This document shows, piece after piece, positions 23,601 to 35,772 of a DNA stretch of 64,000 bases. The stretch covers positions 50,701,417 through 50,765,416 of the forward strand of contig CM075773.1 of assembly GCA_037974665.1 (NCBI GenBank), read 5' to 3'. The number at the start of each line of letters is the position of its first letter. Within the stretch, counting starts at the first letter, position 1. The translations under genes and the position numbers were made by a program. This DNA is from Ehretia macrophylla. Its lineage: Eukaryota > Streptophyta > Magnoliopsida > Boraginales > Ehretiaceae. The notes beneath the pieces were generated by a model. That model saw nothing but the letters and a program-made list of their open reading frames with translations, had not been told where the DNA came from and made no database searches.

Positions 23601-26600
23601 GGCTAAGAGGGGTGGCTATAGTTTGGACAGTTCTGAATGTGGTAGGAGTTCCCATACCCTAGTCCCTGTCCTTGCCTCAACTTCGTAAAAAGAGAAAGTT
23701 GATTGCATTGGCGAGCTTGAGTGAGGAATCACAAAATTCTTTCCATTGAAAGGAATAAAATGTCTTTAAAAAAAAAAATCAAATAAAAGAGATTCAATAG
23801 TAGTGAGCATACTGTTTATACAGTTATAATAAAATAATTTAGATAGTTTATTGTTATTAAAAATGAAGATACAAATAGTGAAAAGATAGTCTTTTGAACA
23901 ACTAAATTGAGTTGTAATGACTCTCTTCATGCTAATTAACAAAGGCGAGCCCACTGACTCTTACTTCTTTTCGATGACTGGTATTTAATTAGGCCTTTCT
24001 GTATTGTACATATATCACCGGAATTCGATAATTTTTCTAATAAACAGTCCCCCATCAGTAAATTTCCTTAATATAGTAAAGTAATAAAGTTTTAAATGAT
24101 ACAAATCCACTAAAAGGGGCAGTCCTTTCTAATTATTATTTCCTTATTTTTATATGTGGTGGGTTAATGTGAAACGGTGCAGTTTTTGTGATCATCAGGT
24201 GGAAAACCCTAGGTGTGATGAAGAGACGCCCAATTCTGGCAAGTTATTTGCATCATATGCTCATATGCCTTTCCGCAAAAGCTAGAAAAAGCATAAACTT
24301 AATTATCAAAAAGGCCTCATAACTGTTTGTATAATAAATAGGCCCTTTTTGTTACAGCTCATTTCCAATCATGAAAGCTACCCACTTTGAGGCCAAAAAA
24401 TCCAACCGTCGATCATTTTTTTTTTTTTTGTTAATCTGAAAAATATTCTGATTTTAATTAGTTCACGATATATAAATCGGATTAAATATTACAATAAGAC
24501 ATTAAAACCCTACGATAATCACGCTAGCATTTCACCGTCTGACCTAACGATTGACTATGAATCAAAATTTAAAAGTATATTGACCTGACCTAATAAGTCA
24601 TATACTAATTCAATTAAGAATATAATATTCCTACAATTATAAGTCTTCTTTCACTTATCACAGAGAGATGATCCCTTGGGATCACCGTCAATCATGATCT
24701 TGATATTGTAAATTAATGGTCTTGAATAATGTCAAAGGAAATGAAGTTGGTGATTGGGTATACATGTAGGATCCAAATTAATTTGTGAATAAGATGATGA
24801 TGCATGGACCGCTTTCATTTAGCATATTGAAAGGATAGTGAAGATTAGATCATGAGATCAAATGAATTTTTTAAAATTGTATAAGCTGGCAATTAATGGG
24901 TCATGGGTGTCATATGAGTTATATATATCACATCTTCATGTTCAGATGGAGCTTTCAAGAGTATCAGCATTCACATCTAACCCTAACCCCACAGTGGTTT
25001 GATACCATTTTAGTTAATGCTGTATTTGTTTGGTTGTATCTTAATCAAAGAAGTCTCTGACAAGGCTGGCCAGGCGCTATAACGTCTCCAGGATGTTCAG
25101 TTTTCAAGAATACCAGCATCAAAATAAATCTTAAGGATTGGGGATTTTAAATTTATATTCTTTTATCGTAAATATTATATAGCCTGTATAAATATAATGA
25201 TCAGAATTTGGCTTTAGTTATATAGATAGGCACTATTTTTTAGACAGTAAATTGAGTTTAGATGAGCTTTAGTCTATATAACAATAAGTTCAATTTGAAC
25301 TACAAATTAAGATATTTTTATAATTAACCCGACATCACTAGAAACTCTAGGGTGTTGTTCTCTATCTAATCTGCCCACCAAAAAACACCGTCATCTCTAT
25401 TCTTTTCACTCTCTTCACGATAATCAACATTGATCAACACTTCCACCACCATTTTTATTCACGAGATTGCATCTATTTTGTTGATTTTTGGATTCTCTCA
25501 TAATATATAACGTCATGAAAGAAAAAATTTAAAGATTATAAATTGTTCAAATTATTTTATCATAATTATATAAATAATTCACTAATATTAAAAAATTTTA
25601 ATAATATTATATAATTAGAGAAGATTCAAGTATGTAATTTATAATTAGGTTCAGACCCCTAAAAACAAAAAATAATGGTCAGAGCATGTGGTCGACTACT
25701 GCACCTTACACGTCAATCAAACTCAAGTTATGACCTAAATAATAATCATTATTTCTTGCTTAATTATGGGTTTGAGAACCATTAAGAAAATAAAAGTAGG
25801 TAACAAGCAACACTAGCATCACACCCATTATCATGCATGTCTTGGAATTATTAAACATGAAAACAAAAATTTAACGAAGCATGTAAGACTACAATGAGAA
25901 CAATTTGCATGTGCAACAACCTAACTGTGTAGGTTAACAGGTATGATAAAGCCTAATGCCTAGTATATGTATATATTAATTGATAATTGGATTGAAAATG
26001 AATCTTAAGCCAAGGAAATCATATGTATATACATATTGATACATGAAAAAATGAAACTTATTTAAAAGCATAAATAATATATGTGGGTTTTTTGTTTGGT
26101 CAGAGAGTATTTTATTTTTATTTAAACGATCTACACAATTACAACGAAGAGGAGATGACTCGTTCTACAAAAATACATTTTTTTCCTATATAAGTGATTA
26201 ATAAATTTGCGGTGGAATAATTTTTTAATAGTAATCAAAGCACAATAACCGAAATATTCAAAGAGAAACAGATTTAATCGGATGAATAACTTGGTATAGT
26301 CTAATTTGGAAGCTCATATCTGGCCTTGTGTTTCAACCTTGAAATTGTAAGTATTTCTAATACATATCGATATCGTTATCTTTTTTTTGGAATGAATAAA
26401 TAGATATAACATTTCAATATTTGGTGATTTTACAACTATGTCCTCACAAATTCTGATAGAGGTTACCATAAAAGGCATATTATTCAAAATTTTACAATCC
26501 AAGGATCTAAGTGAAAACCCCTAAAATTTTGAGACTTAAAGTTTAGTTGACAAAGACTGAAAACTTAAAGGACTTGTACATATTTAAGCGTAAATTTTCA

Positions 26601-27935
26601 AAACAATATCTACAATAATAATATTTACATATAATAAAATTAATATTATAAATAATAAATTAATAACATAACGATATTCGTTATTTTTCATATGTATAAT
26701 GATATCTTTATCTTTCCTGCGAATGGATAAATCAGATACATAGGTGGGGGCAGTCCTTTGAATAATAGCTATTCTTTTGAAGTTTGTGATCATTCGACTT
26801 GTAAAAAGTCCTTTTCTTGAAAATCTATGCATTTCTTTGATTGGATAGATGTGATTGACATGTACAAGAAAATCATATATATTGCATGCACTTCAATACA
26901 AGTTCTTCATAGGCCATGTTACTTTAATTTCTGATCACACATTGGAGGAAACTCAATTGAATTTGATAGAGTCTACACCACGTGAGAAGCACTAACTACA
27001 TGATGACATGAACAAGAAAGTCCAAAGAAAGTCACTGCCTCTTTCTGGTAGGCCAAGGGTCGTTTTCTGCAGATGCAAGTTGCCAACTTGGCTATTTAAG
27101 AAGGGAAAAGAGTCATCTTTGTGTCTGCCTATAAAATCCAAATATGTGTGTGTGTGGAGAGAGATAGAGTGTGGAAGCTACAAAGTCCCACTTTTTAAAG
27201 GACGAAAAAATTATGGGTTGTCGGAGAATCTTTTGATGCATTTCGTTTTGCTCATTGGTTTCTTTTTGAAAAGAAATTGATTGCTTGTTTATGGGGGAAA
27301 AAGTTGTGGCAAGAACAAAGTAGAGCCAATGAAGAGAGGGGTTGGCAGGGAAAAATGAGTCGTGTTTTAAAAGGACCGATAAATATATATGGGGCCAACA
27401 AAAATATATTTTTTACTAAAAAAGATGTGTTATCGTTATGTATCACTATCTTATTTAAAATGGTCAATTGTTTTGAATACTGGTTACTTTTAAGTTTGTG
27501 TTGAAAAATAATTCATTCATATAAACGTGAAAAGTGATCGGGTGACTCGCATTGGTACATATGACACAACTTAGCCAGTTAGACTTGATAGTTAAGATGA
27601 TTGGTGCACCCTTGTTACCCCCTAGTTTTTATCCCATAATCTTCATAGGATTGTGGTTGGGCATCTTGAAAGGTCATTAATTTATGAAGTTTACTAAGGA
27701 TAGTGAACGATAAGAAACATGCTATACATAAAAGAAACTTTCAACGTTGCTTAGAAGGAGGTGTTTCAGAATTCTTTCACAAATTCTCATTTATACTAAG
27801 AATTTGAACACCTATACATACTAAGTATTTCTAAGGTGTTGAGAGGTCGAGATATATCTCTTTCTAATTTGAGCACCAGAATTTTTATTCAAACAAATTT
27901 CTAAATAGTACTCTTCCTTATTATTTTGCAAATCA
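20677..27935. other. Intergenic stretch downstream of the PYL gene
   Basis: No gene is supported in these 7.3 kb. An AATAAA 10 bp after the PYL stop could serve polyadenylation. CT-rich low-complexity tracts lie at 22,470-22,660 and 22,900-23,160, and they create short Ser/Pro/Leu frames. An exact short palindrome, TGATCCC-TT-GGGATCA, lies near 24,669. A 107-codon frame at 21,667-21,990 has no recognisable domain. The rest is AT-rich with homopolymer runs. Confidence 0.65.
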
Positions 27936-29069
27936 TCTAGCTCATGCTGACCTCAGCCAACCTTAACCTCGAGACACATACCATCCAACCATCCCTTGCC
28001 AACGAGACGTCTAATCCACTGAGCTCAGGGGTAGCCACATCATCAAGCATTTTCAACATCATTAGGAGCAAGAGTACCAAGCTTCTTCATAGCAACCGAG
28101 TCTTCTTCTCAGTCTTCTTCTTCATATTGAGCTTCGCTCAATAGGAATTAGTATAGTAACACCTGAGAACCTCTTCTCAATCTTCAATGCTCTAGAGCCC
28201 TTGCTCGATAGCTATCAACGCATCTACATCACAGCAGGGTCACTAAATCATCATCAACATCCCGCTCATGCCGTCAATCTCTATCCTCTAATACTTGTCA
28301 TGTCCTCCCAATATTAGACATCTCGGACGTGGTTTTGTCTCCACAGTAGTAGCACTCCCTATCATCTTGTCTGACCATAACTTGAATATTAGGTTACATG
28401 GACTTTCTACTCGTGACTCATCCCTCAAACGGAACCTTCTTCAGCTAGTGTATAATCCCCTAAGCATAATAGTAGCATGTGTTCCTTAACACAACTCAAT
28501 CTCCATGGTACACCTTTTTCTCGTAGTCATTCCCAATCCCCGAGTCTGGGATTTGATACCACTTTGTTGGGAATAAGATCTAGCACACACATACATGACA
28601 TAAGAGAAAAATCAACACATAATACTTTTAACGTAGCTCGGCCCTCTGCCTATATCCAGGTTCCAAAGAAACTTGAAAATCCGCTATTCAACAATAATTG
28701 ATACAATATGACAAATCTTTTGTACGGTAAAACTTGAAACCCTCTCCACACTCACATGCTCACAGGCTTTAGAAAAAAAAAAACTATAAAAACTCTCACA
28801 GGACTATTATGCACGGAAAAAGTCTAGACCATCCCACGTTCATCTTTTTTCTGACAAAAGAATGAAAAACTCTCTTGGCTGACCCTCCCACACCCCTCAT
28901 GATCAGGTATGACTCTCATAACAAATAATTACAAGTCAGAAAGTTTTATTTGTAAGAATCAAAACATAACTCTACTAGGATTAAAATTTATACATCTACT
29001 CTCATTAAACTAAATTTCTACTTGTTTTCAACTTCTACTTGAATTTGAACTTGAGCCAAAAACTCAACA
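27936..29069 (-). mobile_element. Probable decayed LTR-retroelement fragment
   Basis: Around 28,552-28,565 the minus strand reads TGTTGGGAATAAG-type LTR edge next to TGGTATCAAATCCC, a variant of the tRNA-iMet primer site. The neighbouring + strand sequence TTTAACGTAGCTCGGCCCTC resembles a phrase common in plant LTRs. If so, the LTR is about 28,565-29,069 (ending CTCAACA) and the more GC-rich 27.94-28.56 kb is leftover internal sequence. No coding domain or target duplication was recognised, so this is a low-confidence fossil. Confidence 0.35.
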
Positions 29070-30149
29070 GATCCATCATCCAATCCTTTTGTTTGCTTTG
29101 TAGATGCCACCTCTATTATCTTCTTCCTTGGAAGAATACATGCTTACCTTTCCCTACCTTTTTATGGCCCATGATTATGATATTTGTATATTTAAGAGTA
29201 AATATTGTAGCTCTAACGAACTTAATTATCTGCACCCTACGTGGCCATTAGACTATAAATCATTTTCAATCCCACCATGTTGCAAATATGCCAATTGTTT
29301 CCATTATCTCTGTGAATTATAATGAGTTAATTTGTTCCTTCCTCTAATCCACTATGGATAATCCAAATGAAATAATTTAAGAACACGACATGATGGGTGT
29401 GCAATGTAATTAAGACAAATGTAGTAAAGGCCTATCAAATTTTGGAACATTACTATGCATAAAGTTGAAAGAAATTGAGGCCCCCTTTGACAGTTTAGGA
29501 ATTTGTCCAATGATATATTTTGGCATACTCTTCCACTATATGTGAGTTAATTATTAGAGATGACCAAAAAAAAAAGTTAATTATTAGAGAACATTGCACG
29601 TCAAATTTTTATGGATTTCTTTCCACAATTTGCCAACGTTAATTTAAGATTTTGTTTCAGTGAGAATTATAACACATAATTTAATAGTCAAATACGATTT
29701 TTTATTTTTAGTAAAAATTGATTAGTTTTAACACTAAAAATATCCTAAAAATATCTATTTACTTGAACATAGTTTGGGATTAGTGGAGGCTATGGCCCAT
29801 ACTCGCCATAGGTACATCCGCCTTTAACTATTTGTGGATCAATATGGCAGGTTGGATAAAGACATTTAGATAATACTTCACGCGCATGGAGATAGAAAAA
29901 AAATTACCATAACAAAAATGAACTCAACAAATCTATGTAAATGAACCCACCAAATGAATATAAGACCTGATTTGATTTAATTTTGGCTGAATCATTTATT
30001 TGTAAATCAATTGTCCTCTCCCCAAAAAAAAAAATTATTAGAAATATGTTTCTGTGTGTCCCATTCATGTAACAAAAATGAAAAAGGTATATATGAATAT
30101 GTCACATATTTATGATTTCAGTGTTAAGTACTAGTTGGCTTTTACCTTA
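29070..30149. other. AT-rich intergenic stretch
   Basis: No gene is supported. A short tandem of AGTTAATTATTAGAGA separated by an A-run lies near 29,543-29,593. Nothing else was recognised. Confidence 0.6.
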
Positions 30150-30851
30150 ATTATTATTATTATTATTTTTTTTGGTAAGTAATCGTTTCATTCAATTTTA
30201 AAAAAAACATGAGTATACATGATACATCAGTCAAAAATAAAACAACAAGGATTCTACATAAGCCTATCAATAATCTTCCATTTTGTACATAAATGTCTAT
30301 TCATTGTGCTATCCACATATTTACTTTGAAGAGTAATCATATGTCTAACGTCCAGAAGAATTTTTTTCATTATTTGCTCTTCTGTATTGGCTCCCAATCC
30401 ATGAACTCTGTTCTCTATTCTCAAGCTCAAGTCTGCAAAATTTACAATTAACATCATTGATAACTCCCCAGCTGAGAAGCCTTTGCTTAGTAAAGTTACG
30501 ATCAAGGCACATCAACCAGGTATAGAAGCCTTGTTTTGGTATCACAACCCTATCCCAAATCAGTCTCGCCCAATGCACTTTGTTGCCTTTGTGTCTGATA
30601 CGGTTCCAAGTAGAAGCCAAGTTAAACTTACCCCTGCGATCAGCAAACCAATCCACAATATCCTCTCTGCTACGAGGGCGCAAAGAATTAACAAATCGCC
30701 ACATGAAATGCAGGTTCCTTGGCCAGGACCATTGGCCCAAGAAGATGAACTGCTCAACTCTCGCATTAGAATACTCCATAGGAAGTACAACGTTGTTGGC
30801 AGAAGCATGCACCAATATATACACCAATTCTAAAAGTAATAATATCAACAA
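30150..30851 (-). pseudogene. LINE (L1-type) 3' fragment with zf-RVT domain
   Basis: On the minus strand a 168-codon frame (30,345-30,851) has the zinc-binding domain found after plant L1-type reverse transcriptases (zf-RVT). Signatures are VHWARLIWDRVVIPKQGF, TWLMCLDR, the TKQRLLSWG motif, and CKFC. It continues toward a 3' end typical of plant LINEs, where the minus strand reads AATGAAACGATTACTTACC, followed by an A-rich/TAA tail (30,150-30,173). The RT and endonuclease regions are missing, so it is a 5'-truncated copy, as is usual for LINE insertions. After the CKFC segment the frame drifts away from the domain, consistent with a dead copy. No clear target duplication was found. Confidence 0.8.
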
Positions 30852-31652
30852 GTTTTATTTCTAACGTGAGAGATAAGAGTAATATATGCCTAAAAATAAA
30901 TCATATTACAATTAAACTATAGTGAAAATTATGCAACCACTATATCAATATCAATTTTATGACTTTCAATATTTTAAAATAGATGGGAAGCCAATTTGCT
31001 TGTGTCATTGTTGCACTAAAATGATCCGAGAAATTATTAGGATAATTAATGGCAAAGCTCCCTTCAACTTCATTAACGAAGAGAAAAAGTTCATATTTCT
31101 GCTAAGGCAAAATGAGACTACCATTGAAAAGTATCAGAAAGTTATAACCACAAAAGGTTAAGGACAACATATTTAAGTAAAATATTAGCCCACAACATTG
31201 GAAAAAAAATAATAATAAAAAATTGGGGCATTTGATTTATGTGTTGGTGATTATACAACTGCCTTCTTAATTTGAGAAACAAATATCAGAAAGTGTACTA
31301 AATTTGATGTGAACGTCAAATTAACTCGAGCCACCATCTGATTGATAATTTAAAACAAAGAGAGAAAGGAAAAAGAAGAAGAAAGATATGAATGATTATA
31401 TTAGCGAAATTGGAGATTGACACAAGGAACATAGTTCATGTTTATCAAACCAAAAAAGGGGAAAACGATTCAAAATTTGGATAAACTCGAACCAAATTTC
31501 GAGCCCTAAAAGGAAATTTCTTTGAGAAATTCTAGAGTGGAGCTATCCTTTTGTCACTTGGTGTAATTCGTCTTTCATAAAAAAAAATAAAAAATAAAAA
31601 ATAATATCTTTACTTTTAAATAACCTGCCCTACAACTCGCAATAAATACGTC
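30852..31652. other. AT-rich intergenic stretch
   Basis: No gene, RNA or mobile element was recognised. A 79-codon frame at 30,922-31,161 has no domain signature and is probably chance. Confidence 0.6.
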
Positions 31653-32004
31653 ATTTGTTTGCCATAAAATAACTTGTTGGAGTAAAATGTTTACAAGAGA
31701 AATTAAAAGACATTATGTCTATTCTAGTCAGACGTCTCTTGGAAAATTTTTGCAAAGGATTTTAAAGAAACGATATATATTTGATCACTTAATTCTTCTT
31801 ATAGGGAATGCAAAATTGCATGAAGATTTGTTTGCCATAAAATAACTTGTTGGAGTAAAATGTTTACAAGAGAAATTAAAAGACATTATGTCTATTCTAG
31901 TCAGACGTCTCTTGGAAAATTTTTGCAAAGGATTTTAAAGAAACGATATATATATATATATTTGATCACTTAATTCTTCCTATAGGGAATGCAAAATTGC
32001 ATGA
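31653..32004. repeat. Recent 173-bp tandem duplication
   Basis: Two adjacent copies begin ATTTGTTTGCCATAAAATAA, at 31,653 and 31,826. They are nearly identical over the whole unit, differing mainly by a longer (TA)n run in the second copy and a TCTT/TCCT change. Such similarity in AT-rich intergenic DNA implies a recent event. Confidence 0.95.
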
Positions 32005-32011
32005 AAAATAA

Positions 32012-32489
32012 TAGGGATGACAACTGTTTGAATAACCGCGAAAAACCATTTAGTAAACCTATAATTGTAACCGAGACTTAACAGGTTTAAAAATTATTAA
32101 CCATAACCGTAACTATTAAGAATTCAAAAAAATAACGATTAATTGTAACCGTAACTTTTTAATTAAAAAAAATAAATTAAATAAAAAAACCCTAAAAATG
32201 TAAAGGAAATTAATTTAAATATAAAGAAACCAAAAATAAAAAAATCCAAGTTAATGATAAAATTTAAAATAAATTACATAATGATTTTATGAATAAAAAT
32301 CAAGATCAAAAAGTTATACAAAGAAAAAAAAATGCATTCACAACTAATAAGGACAATTCTTAAGAATACAATTATTGGTCTAATGGGCTTAGCCCATCTG
32401 AGCTTAGTCCACTTTTTTTTTTTTTTTTATTGTGTTTAGTTCAAATTTTTATCATTTTAATTCTCAATTCAGTTAATCTTCTACTATTT

Positions 32490-32522
<33 letters not shown>

Positions 32523-32712
32523 TATTAAATTAACAATCGAATTTCGAATTTCAATTTTTTTCATATCTAAAACCAAAACTTCTTGATTTACCCATCGATT
32601 ACTTCTTATAAATACTAAATCCTAACGAATATCCCATCAATTTTCGTTATCAAATTTTTATCAGATGAATACCTGCTGATTTCGAATTTAACCTGTAACC
32701 GTTGCCAAAAAT
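32012..32712. mobile_element. hAT-like nonautonomous element (tentative)
   Basis: The left end TAGGGATGACAACTGTTTG matches the usual plant hAT terminal TAGGGATGNCAA. The right end, read on the minus strand, gives TATTTTTGGCAACGGTTACA, so the inner parts GGCAACGG/GACAACTG and subterminal GGTTACAG/GTAACCG motifs mirror each other. GTAACCG-like subterminal repeats occur on both sides. The interior is AT-rich with an (AT)n tract (32,491-32,523) and has no transposase. An 8-bp target duplication was not confirmed: AAAAATAA occurs at both ends but overlaps the presumed termini. Confidence 0.5.
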
Positions 32713-35700
32713 AACACTCCTTCGTATGTAAGCATTTTCAGAATGTTGGACATCAGTCATCAGAGCACAAAAGCTTAGGTCAAATTGTTTAAAAAGTTTG
32801 TACCCCAAACTAGGACATAAAATTGGCTCTTTTGAGAAAGAGAGATGAAAAAAAAAAAAAAAAACGAAAGAAGAAAAAAATGTAGCCATTTTGTCTATTT
32901 GTGTCATGAAACCAATGAAGAAAAGAAAAGGAATATCAGAATTAGTAATTTTCAGTAAAACAACTGCAACACCCAAAAGTTGAATGAAATGGTCAAATAA
33001 TGACTTATTATAATTCGAAATTTCAAATTCGAATCATGGTTTCGGCTCCATTGTACCAAAAGGGTATAAAAAAAAAAAAAAAAAAGTACCCACATGAGCA
33101 CAAAACTGAAAGACAAAGCAAAGTCGGTAAGAATTTCATGGAATACACCATGAAGGTAGAATAGTTTCTAGAAGACTCATCTTCTAGTACAGGAGCCAAA
33201 CTGTGCAAGAAACCTACTCAAGAGTTGAAGATCAGCCATAAATCTGGAGAGCATTAGCAAAGGACTTTACCCCATCAATAGTTACTTCCTTTCCGAGAAT
33301 TGAAAGAAACAGAAAAGGAAGCAAATAATTGACATTGCACTAGATTTGGATCATTTCAGATCATAATTTGAGTTCAAATGAGATTTAAATGATACCCCCG
33401 CAGAGAGAGAGAGAGAGAGAGAGGAGAAGTCGGGTTATATTTTCTAGTGTCGCTGCTGGGGCAGAAGTAAGAAGTAAAGAGAGACGCTGGAGATGCGAAG
33501 AGGGGAGAATGATCGGGAGGTCTCATACAAGAAAGAACACAAAACCACACAATTTCTGGTAAAGCGATACTAGTTTTTTTCTACTTAATAGATCTAACAT
33601 TAGTTCATTTTCAACATTAAGGAGCACAGCATCGAAAATCACATACTAATAGTTACATGGTGCAAGGCACAGTTAAAAAATACATTGAAAAATGAATTAT
33701 TATGCCTCGCCTTCATTTGCAGATGAAGACAATTACTTAGAATTTGACTCCACAAAAAGTTCAGTTTAGTCCTGCAAGTCCTACGCTGTTTTCGTTGCAT
33801 GAGGAGCTGTATTCAAATCAAAACACAAATTTTCAGATAGACAGAGAATTGACCATACTAAACTCAAATTCTCCCTCGACGTTCTGGTTCCCCACTGGCA
33901 ATTTTCAGACCTATCACACATGATTTCCAATCTGGAGTCAAGCTTGTATTGCTTCACGCCTACAACTAATGCAATTTCACAGGCAACTCTAATGGACGAT
34001 TTTTCTCCAAAGTTATAGGTTTCTACCCTATAGGAGATAAGCTTTGAGTTATTCATCCAATTGAACACCAAGATGCAATACATCGCCGAGTGAAATCTAC
34101 TCCAAGTATCACCTGATTCCCACAGGACGCAAGACAGTAGATCTTATCAACGACCGGAAAATGTCAATGACAGAAGGCAAACTATGCTAATCATAGTTTT
34201 GTAACGTCTAAGGCCTTAGGTAGATGAAGATACGATTTCCTTTCTATTTCTTTATTGCTTCCCCCCCTACCCCCCCAAAGGAAACGATAATATTTTCTAA
34301 CTCCCAACATTTCTGCTCTTTGCAGATCTCTGTTCGATGATGCGAAAAGATGGATTTAAGAAATACATCCTACTTCTTTTTCTTCTAGTTTCTGGATTTT
34401 ACTTTTTCTCCCTTAAGTGCAATTTTCTTGCTATTCACCAATTTGCCAAGTCTTCAAGAGCACCAAGTTCAATCCCTAGAACCAGAAGTTTGCCACCAAC
34501 ACTTTGGTTTTAAGAGGGATATATTTATGCTGCGTCAACATACATTTCCTGCAGATATTATCGACATCAGAAATAGCTCGTATGCTACCTATAGACCTAT
34601 AATTGACTTTCTCCAAATTTAAGAAAGACAAACATGGATAATTAAAAGAAAAATATCATGAAAGACGTGGAGACTATCCACATCACTGAAAGAGTTCGAA
34701 CAAGAGGCAGATACAACATGATTGAAAGAAGTGGATTAAGACAATCATCACGCAAAAAACCTAAGGCCTGCTAATCAATATTTCCCTTAACAATGTTGTA
34801 GAAAAATCACCATTGATAAATTAAAAAAGATATCATCCCAGAGGTCGAGTTTATCCAGTGTCACAAAGGAAGACCCTCAAGAACCAGATACAAGACTAGA
34901 TATAAAAAATAAAATAAAAAAATAAAAAATAAAAAAAACCCTTGAATTAAACAATATCTAAAGTCTAACAATAATAAGAGTTACTTTAGTCAGCAACAAA
35001 CATTCAAGTCTATGTCGAGTGGCACCACTCTTCAGCTCCTGCGACAATAAAAAGTAGTAGACTTACCTTGTTTTGCAAGAAGTCCTGGAATGTCCCTTTT
35101 TTCTTCCCACAAAACATAATTCAGTGAAGCACATTCTACAAGCCAAAACTGAATCCTTTTCGTATTCCAATTTTAATTCCTTAAAGGATATGTGTATAGA
35201 TAACAGGTGAAGCATTGAGCTTTCCTATATGCATTGGACTTGCATAACAAATTTTTCTTTTATCGTAAAGAATTTTGCCAGCAGAATATACATGTATATG
35301 TATCACAAACTAGATAATAATGGAACAAATGATTACAGAATAAATCAAAAAGAAGCTGACGGAAAGTAACTGTAAATTTAATTAAACACCAATTACAAGA
35401 ATGCAAAAGACTTTTCAGCAAACTGCCTACACACTATTTCTATATGCCTGTGATCCTACCTCCTTACAGCTCTGTCCAAGTGTTCATGAGTCATCCAACC
35501 TTCGCCGCATCCCCTAAACTAAACCTTGTCTAGTAAATGAACATATTACACTTGTTACAGAATCTACCTTCCAAAACAAACTTTCAAATTAAGTACTAGG
35601 AAAACAACAATAGGAACTAAGAAAAGACTACATCCTTTGAATAAGACTTGCTTACATTAACAGGGCTCGTCACATTTCCACTCGAGCAGCTCCAACATGG

Positions 35701-35772
35701 AGAACAACAATCAAAATCACTGAAAAGAATCAATCACGGAATCCTGCAAAGTCAGCAGGTTACCGTATAGGA
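32713..35772. other. Stretch downstream of the VQ gene
   Basis: No coding gene is supported. The stretch is less AT-rich than the deep intergenic DNA and may include the 3' untranslated region of the minus-strand VQ gene near 35.4-35.77 kb. A (GA)n tract lies at 33,403-33,422. A donor-like minus-strand GTAAGT occurs near 35,064, but no matching acceptor and exon could be argued. A 100-codon frame at 33,781-34,083 (-) has no known domain. Confidence 0.55.

Noticed and set aside
24660-24690. Palindrome TGATCCC-TT-GGGATCA
   Set aside because: Exact but too short to mean anything alone in 64 kb; no neighbouring feature.
33781-34083. 100-codon minus frame downstream of the VQ gene
   Set aside because: No domain and no supporting splice signals; could be untranslated region of a neighbouring transcript.
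35030-35075. Donor-like GTAAGT and acceptor-like GTCGCAG on the minus strand
   Set aside because: They are under 30 bp apart, too short for a plant intron, and no coding exon borders them.
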